Made by a program: the position numbers and the translations under genes | Shown here: in pieces, positions 59,896 to 64,000 of the stretch | How positions within the stretch are numbered: position 1 is the stretch's first letter | How the letters are laid out: each line of letters opens with the position of its first letter | The notes under the pieces: model-generated | What the model was told of the DNA's origin: nothing | The model's database searches: none | The model's input: the letters and a program-made list of their open reading frames with translations, nothing else | Origin: JAUVUV01 sp964548275 | GTDB lineage: Bacteria > Gemmatimonadota > Glassbacteria > GWA2-58-10 | Assembly (NCBI GenBank): GCA_964548275.1 | Contig: CAZJQI010000009.1 | Span: 20,580-84,579, forward strand | Direction of reading: 5' to 3' | DNA length: 64,000 nt

Positions 59896-61968
59896 TCAGT
59901 TAAAATTCTCAGGGCAGGTGCCGTTGCGCTGCGCGAGCAGTAGGGCAATGGCGTCGAGTATGTCAGCTTTACCATCCCGGTTGAAATCCGCTTTTAAATC
60001 TCCAGGGTTTACATACAGGTATTTCAGCAACGCGATTACATCTTTTTTATCGATACTGCCGTCCCCGTTAAAGTCGCAATATAAAAAACCTTCTGTTCTG
60101 ATTCTCGCCCGGATGTTGAAGATACCGTATCCCTGGCTCGGCAGAGGGAAGAAGTAAACCCCGTCATAAGAATAGTACGAGCGGCCTGCATATTCGGAGT
60201 AAGGATCCACCCAGATCCCCCTGTTTGTTCTATAGCACACAAGAAACTCCTGATCTTTTTCTATTGTCAGGTTTGCACCGTTCAATTCAATAGTGTGCCA
60301 CCCTTCCGAAGCATGCTCTCCAGAAACTGTAGCGATTAAATCCTGGGGAATGGAATCAATAACAGCTTTATATATTTTTATTTCGCATTCCTCAATGTCA
60401 TATGCAAAACCAATATCCAGAGCGGCCAGGATTCCCGGTTCACGCGCCTTGAACAGCACCCCCCCCCAATACGTGTCATCATCCCAGCCTTTGCCGGTAA
60501 TGCCGCTGAGATCGTAAGCGAGTGAGTATCCCAGGGGCGTACGTACTGTAATGTCGGCCTGCATCCTGGTCCCGATTGAATAGCCGATATTGCTGATTGC
60601 AACCCCTGTGGAATTACCATCGTAATCCCTGCTGTCCGGGTTGGAGAGATCGTCGAAGGTGCGGTTATTACTGGTTCCAGGAAAAGGATCGCCCGCATCT
60701 CCATAGTTCCTGGAGTAGTCTAAATCACGCTTGCCGTCGGCTTCTTCCAGATCGACCAGCTTATGAGTGAAATCACTATTAAACACCCCTTCACGATAAG
60801 CTTTTCCGAAATACTGGTTTTCGTCTACGTGGTAAATCAACAGGCCGGAGCCTGGCAGGTTGGCATCGAACCCGGCTTTCTGCCTGTTCTCAAGAAGGAA
60901 ATAACGGCTCAGCCCGTATCCGTCTTCCCAGATTTTGAAGACTGCGGGAGATGTTTCCACCCGATTGATAGAAATAGTTTTGTTCTCATTGATCTCCAAA
61001 GGAGTGGCCCAACCTAACTGGATTTTGCACCAGGCCGACAGGTGAGCGGGACTTCCTCCAGGCAGTTGGGGCCCTTTAGCCATCAAACACCAGTACCCGA
61101 GTCCCACCGACCTGCCGGTGTAATCATACAGGTCCGGCAGGCCGAACACATGAGCGAATTCATGACAGGCCACCGCTATAGTTAAATTGCTCTCTAATAA
61201 TTCAGGTACCAGCGTGAACGTTCGAATTTTCAAGTTTTCTCCGTTTAAGGATAGGTCATCGGTCGTATAGACGCTGCCTCCCCCCCATCCTCCAAGAGAA
61301 CCCTGAACTGCTGGCAGACTATTTTCTCCATACTCGCCTGCAAAAATTACCATTACAGCGTCCACGTATCCGTCATCGTCACCTGAGTTCGGCACATTGT
61401 CCGGGCCGTCATTGTCGTACCGGCTGAAATCCACGGCAGGATCTGCCCTGGAGACTACATCCGTTACGAAACCATTAAAATTTTGTGGGAAGCTATTGGG
61501 GTCCCAGGCAGTTTTACTGTAGTAATCTACCGGGTTGTCGACTTCGAACCAGCCATAAACACTGCCTGACAGAATTAACTGGCCGTATGAAACCTCATTG
61601 AAATAATCGGTCATCGTGCCGTAAGAGTTATTTTCAAAATACAGGTTCTGGAAATCTTCAACCGAATGACTCCCTTGCTTGTCGCTGAAACTCCCGAGCA
61701 GAACTGGCAAATAAAAGTAATCCGTACGCAGGGCGGCAAGAGCGGTCTTATCCACGGCCGCCTTTCGGCGGAGCAGCCTGCGCCTGGCCATTTTCCTGAC
61801 CCAGCCCGGATCGCCGTGCCGGAGGTGCGTTCCCCCCAATTGCATGTAATTTTGATTGTCAATAGATGGAATCGAATTTTTATCTTCGACAGGCCCGGCC
61901 GCAAAGCCTGTTTCAGCGCAAAGAAGGCAACAGAGAAGTACCAGCATACTTTTGAGGTAATATCGCAT
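59896..61968 (-). CDS. Secreted M6-family metalloprotease with C-terminal dockerin-like EF-hands
   Basis: The 690-residue protein has a signal peptide (about 1-23) and an M6 (immune inhibitor A-like) catalytic domain with the zinc motif HEFAHVFGLPDLYD (about residue 270). A region of about 150 residues follows that looks like a beta domain. The C-terminus carries two Ca-binding loops typical of dockerin type I: D-F-N-G-D-G-S-I-D and D-F-N-R-D-G-K-A-D. Dockerins attach enzymes to cohesins, but in FCB-group bacteria such modules are found without known cohesins. A promoter is proposed at 62038-62066. No strong ribosome site is seen before ATG 61968. Confidence 0.88.
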   Translation of the reverse strand: MRYYLKSMLVLLCCLLCAETGFAAGPVEDKNSIPSIDNQNYMQLGGTHLRHGDPGWVRKMARRRLLRRKAAVDKTALAALRTDYFYLPVLLGSFSDKQGSHSVEDFQNLYFENNSYGTMTDYFNEVSYGQLILSGSVYGWFEVDNPVDYYSKTAWDPNSFPQNFNGFVTDVVSRADPAVDFSRYDNDGPDNVPNSGDDDGYVDAVMVIFAGEYGENSLPAVQGSLGGWGGGSVYTTDDLSLNGENLKIRTFTLVPELLESNLTIAVACHEFAHVFGLPDLYDYTGRSVGLGYWCLMAKGPQLPGGSPAHLSAWCKIQLGWATPLEINENKTISINRVETSPAVFKIWEDGYGLSRYFLLENRQKAGFDANLPGSGLLIYHVDENQYFGKAYREGVFNSDFTHKLVDLEEADGKRDLDYSRNYGDAGDPFPGTSNNRTFDDLSNPDSRDYDGNSTGVAISNIGYSIGTRMQADITVRTPLGYSLAYDLSGITGKGWDDDTYWGGVLFKAREPGILAALDIGFAYDIEECEIKIYKAVIDSIPQDLIATVSGEHASEGWHTIELNGANLTIEKDQEFLVCYRTNRGIWVDPYSEYAGRSYYSYDGVYFFPLPSQGYGIFNIRARIRTEGFLYCDFNGDGSIDKKDVIALLKYLYVNPGDLKADFNRDGKADILDAIALLLAQRNGTCPENFN

Positions 61969-62037
61969 TGAGGGAAAACTGTTTGGTTGTGTTGCCTGGT
62001 ATCAAACCGCGGGGAGGGGGGAATGATCTTATATATA

Positions 62038-62066
62038 ATCTTAAACTATTTTATTGGTTTTTTCAA
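62038..62066 (-). promoter_or_regulatory. Promoter for the M6 protease gene
   Basis: On the minus strand TTGAAA (62061-62066), a 17-base spacer and TAAGAT (62038-62043) are seen about 70 bases before the gene. Confidence 0.45.
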
Positions 62067-62221
62067 GTTATTCCTGATTAATCTTAATTGTTGGAATTAA
62101 AAAAATGACTTGGGTTGCGTTGCCTCAATTACAGCTTCAATTTTTATAATGAATGCGGGTATAGAGGAAAAGATTGAACTGAGGTGCTTTAGTGATAGAC
62201 TCTTTTATGCTGCAGGCGAAA

Positions 62222-62929
62222 TTATTGCCCTGAGATAAATCGCCGAACCTCCTTAGCTCCATTGTGGAAATTTTCTACCAGAAGGTCGGCTCCGGCGCTG
62301 GCCAGATCCTCAGCGCTCACAGTCCCCGTGGCCACTGCAATCGATTTGGCCCGGATAGCCTTTGCTGCGAGAATATCGTGCACTGTGTCGCCGAGAACAA
62401 AAGTGCGCTCTGGGGAAAATTCTATCCCGTAATAGCTGCAGGCTTCGGCAAAGGTAATTTCAGCAAGACGCGGGCGCGAGACATTCTGCTCGCCGAATCC
62501 CCCGGTGGGAAAATATCGGGCAAGGCCGAGCACGGAAAGCTTGATCTTTGCACCCTCCCGCACGTTTCCGGTCAGAAGAGCCAGGCTGCCGAGAGTAGCA
62601 CTGAATTCCACAAGCTCGGCCACACCGGGCATCAGGGTCCAGCCCCTGTGGTCGAGGCTTTCAGCACGAAGGTATTCGATATATTTCTCCTTGAAACTCA
62701 GCCAGTATTCTGTCAGCTCTTTTTCGGCCAGGTCCGGACGAAAATGTTCCACGATCTCCTGAAAGATCATCCTGTCCAGTTTTCCGGCCATACTGACCCT
62801 GTTCAAGGGGCCGGTGATGCCCAGCACCTCCCGGCAGGAGCGAGTGAAACTTCGGTAGCCGCTGCCGCCAGTGGACAAAAGGGTCCCGTCGATGTCGAAA
62901 AGAAACAGGGCTGGAGAAGTGGAACTCAT
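62222..62929 (-). CDS. HAD-superfamily phosphatase (phosphoglycolate phosphatase-like)
   Basis: The 235-residue protein has HAD motifs in order: FLFDIDGTLL at the N-terminus, a helical cap, LLTGN in place of the usual S/T-x-G motif II, and FVLGDTVHDILAAKAI (motif IV). This is the Gph/PGP-like subfamily. Substrate cannot be fixed; phosphoglycolate or other small phosphates are typical. ATG 62929 lies four bases after the stop of the PorV-like gene and so is coupled to it. A longer frame from 62992 would overlap that gene by 59 bases and has no extra support. HAD and PorV-like genes appear to form a pair by chance of position. Confidence 0.85.
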   Translation of the reverse strand: MSSTSPALFLFDIDGTLLSTGGSGYRSFTRSCREVLGITGPLNRVSMAGKLDRMIFQEIVEHFRPDLAEKELTEYWLSFKEKYIEYLRAESLDHRGWTLMPGVAELVEFSATLGSLALLTGNVREGAKIKLSVLGLARYFPTGGFGEQNVSRPRLAEITFAEACSYYGIEFSPERTFVLGDTVHDILAAKAIRAKSIAVATGTVSAEDLASAGADLLVENFHNGAKEVRRFISGQ

Positions 62930-62933
62930 CAGA

Positions 62934-63863
62934 TCAGAGCCTGTAGAAAAGACTGAAACGGTGGGAATTGCCCAGATCGGAATATGGGACAAAGGCGTAA
63001 TCGAAACGAAGTTTCAGATAGCTTACCCCGAAACCGAAAGAGAAATCCTCGTTTTCAAGTCCGGAACGGTAGCCCGCGCGTCCGAAAAGGAATTCCTTGT
63101 AGCTGTACTCCCCGCCCACAGCGATCCGGGTGTCGTTGTCATTGGGAGAGACAATCTCGGCACTCACCAGCAGCGAGTTCCCGCTCCAGGGCAGCATTTT
63201 CCGGTATGCGGCACCGAGTGTCACAAGCCGGGGCGCCTCGTAGCCCTCACTGACATATTTGATCTGTGTGCCCAGGTTGCGTACTGAGAGCGCTGCGGTC
63301 AGTCCCGGAATCATCGTCCGGGATTTGATACCAATGTCGAACAGAGCGGCCCGGGCTGTTTCCGAGTCCAGTGACTCGTGAAGGAAACGCGCGGTTACCC
63401 CGGCCGATAGATCCTCGTTCACCTGGTAGGCAGCGCTCACACCAAGAGCCAGGTCGAACGGGGTGAATACACCTTCCGGTTGCACAGAGTTGCCTGTTCG
63501 ACGTTCAAGCTCACCCATGTTGAAATAATTCATCGAAACACCCATCCGCACCCGGGGAACCTCGAAAGTGACACTCGCAGCGCTCTGGGATATGTCAGCA
63601 ATCCAGCGGTTGTGCATGAAAAATACCTCCAGCGGCTGGACATCGCTCAACCCGGCCGGATTCCAGAAACAGGCGCTGGCGTCATCGGAGAGCGCTGAAA
63701 ACGCTCCTCCCATAGCAACGGCCCTGGCTCCCACCCCGACTTTGAGGAAATTCAGGCTTGTGGTCCCTGTCTTCGCGGTTCCGGCAAAAGAATTTCCGTT
63801 CCAGGCAAGGATCGCAAGGAAAATCAGGGCAAAAAATTTAAGGCTGCCAAAGAAGGTTCTCAT
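62934..63863 (-). CDS. PorV/PorQ-family outer-membrane barrel protein
   Basis: The 309-residue protein has a signal peptide (about 1-27) followed by the PorV/PorQ start TTSLNFLKVGVGARAVAMGGAF (given in two parts: residues 33-43 and 44-54), then SDDASACFWNPAGL. The remainder alternates hydrophobic residues as in a beta-barrel and ends in Phe/Tyr/Arg-Leu. Homologues act in type IX secretion (PorV shuttles cargo) or as FadL-like barrels. No other type IX genes are visible, so the role is open. I used ATG 63863 as start; ATG 63881 (MKEDSLMRTFF) is equally possible. A dispersed repeat lies directly upstream. Confidence 0.85.
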   Translation of the reverse strand: MRTFFGSLKFFALIFLAILAWNGNSFAGTAKTGTTSLNFLKVGVGARAVAMGGAFSALSDDASACFWNPAGLSDVQPLEVFFMHNRWIADISQSAASVTFEVPRVRMGVSMNYFNMGELERRTGNSVQPEGVFTPFDLALGVSAAYQVNEDLSAGVTARFLHESLDSETARAALFDIGIKSRTMIPGLTAALSVRNLGTQIKYVSEGYEAPRLVTLGAAYRKMLPWSGNSLLVSAEIVSPNDNDTRIAVGGEYSYKEFLFGRAGYRSGLENEDFSFGFGVSYLKLRFDYAFVPYSDLGNSHRFSLFYRL

Positions 63864-63945
63864 TAAACTGTCTTCTTTCATTTTATACAAGACCTTTGAA
63901 AAAATCACAGAATAAGGGATGGATTTTTCAACCATGTGATGGATG

Positions 63946-63990
63946 ACACACCCCGTCCGCTTCGCGGCCACCCCTCTTTCTAGAGGGGAA
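63946..63990. repeat. Dispersed double-hairpin repeat, copy 2
   Basis: The copy starts ACACACCCCG and has hairpin CCGC-TTC-GCGG (63957-63967) and hairpin CCCCTCT-TTCT-AGAGGGG (63971-63988). It matches the element at 8309-8352 in order, loop and spacing with changed but still pairing stems. It lies at the window edge upstream of the PorV-like gene. Confidence 0.7.
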
Positions 63991-64000
63991 TTTTTTACGT

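Overview
The window reads as a chromosomal segment of a Gram-negative bacterium with moderate to slightly high G+C. Evidence for an outer membrane includes a PorV/PorQ-like barrel protein, an HtrB/LpxL-type acyltransferase, a family 9 glycosyltransferase, type IV pilus genes and many signal peptides or lipoboxes. The mix of PorV-like protein, secreted M6 protease with a C-terminal dockerin-like EF-hand pair, DUF3857/transglutaminase proteins, DUF5107-TPR protein and Memo-family protein suggests the Fibrobacterota-Chlorobiota-Bacteroidota superphylum or a neighbouring candidate phylum. That placement is an inference and I cannot name a genus. No rRNA, tRNA, CRISPR array, transposase or phage gene was recognised.

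Layout. 1-7.4 kb: the edge of a B-box zinc-finger gene, then a type IV pilus motor and regulation operon (two PilT-type ATPases, PilC, PilS, PilR) behind a good sigma70-like promoter. 7.5-15.7 kb: nagB, ftsY, a fused homocysteine methyltransferase/methylene-THF reductase, a small cupin and smc. 16-18.6 kb: the PreT/PreA dihydropyrimidine dehydrogenase pair, overlapping tail-to-tail with a radical SAM gene. 18.6-25 kb: that radical SAM gene, a giant acidic SPOR protein, a GT9 glycosyltransferase and a lipid A-type acyltransferase. 25-33.5 kb: a hexuronate-type catabolic cluster (DeoR-family regulator, PPi-type phosphofructokinase, tagaturonate epimerase UxaE, SDR-type fructuronate reductase, HAD phosphatase-like protein, LarA-like racemase/epimerase, secreted PHP hydrolase). 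33.6-41.9 kb on the minus strand: gyrA, two lipoprotein cyclophilins and two secreted DUF3857/transglutaminase paralogues, one with its catalytic residues lost.

42.4-48.9 kb: a membrane protein/winged-helix regulator pair, a secreted transglutaminase-like protein and a secreted DUF5107-TPR protein. 49-51.8 kb: a three-gene sugar-phosphate cluster (AraD-like, divergent NagB-like, PfkB kinase). 52-57.4 kb: a secreted nitrilase-fold amidohydrolase and an OPT transporter/aminopeptidase/Memo operon. 57.6-58.6 kb: a three-gene operon of very small genes led by a 59-residue ribbon-helix-helix protein, with a consensus promoter overlapped by a 16-bp palindrome. 58.7-64 kb: an NMP kinase, a small basic protein, the M6 protease, a HAD phosphatase and the PorV-like protein.

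How the genes fit together: carbohydrate use is the main metabolic theme (uronates, amino sugar phosphates, pentulose phosphates), joined to peptide uptake and hydrolysis and to a large secreted repertoire. Intergenic regions carry several families of nested hairpin repeats; two families occur twice here with different stems but the same loops. The most promising undescribed units are the LarA-like/HAD pair inside the uronate cluster, the AraD/NagB-like/PfkB cluster, the small ribbon-helix-helix operon and the 1067-residue acidic SPOR protein. Promoter, operator and start-site calls were made by eye from hexamers, spacing and Shine-Dalgarno matches.
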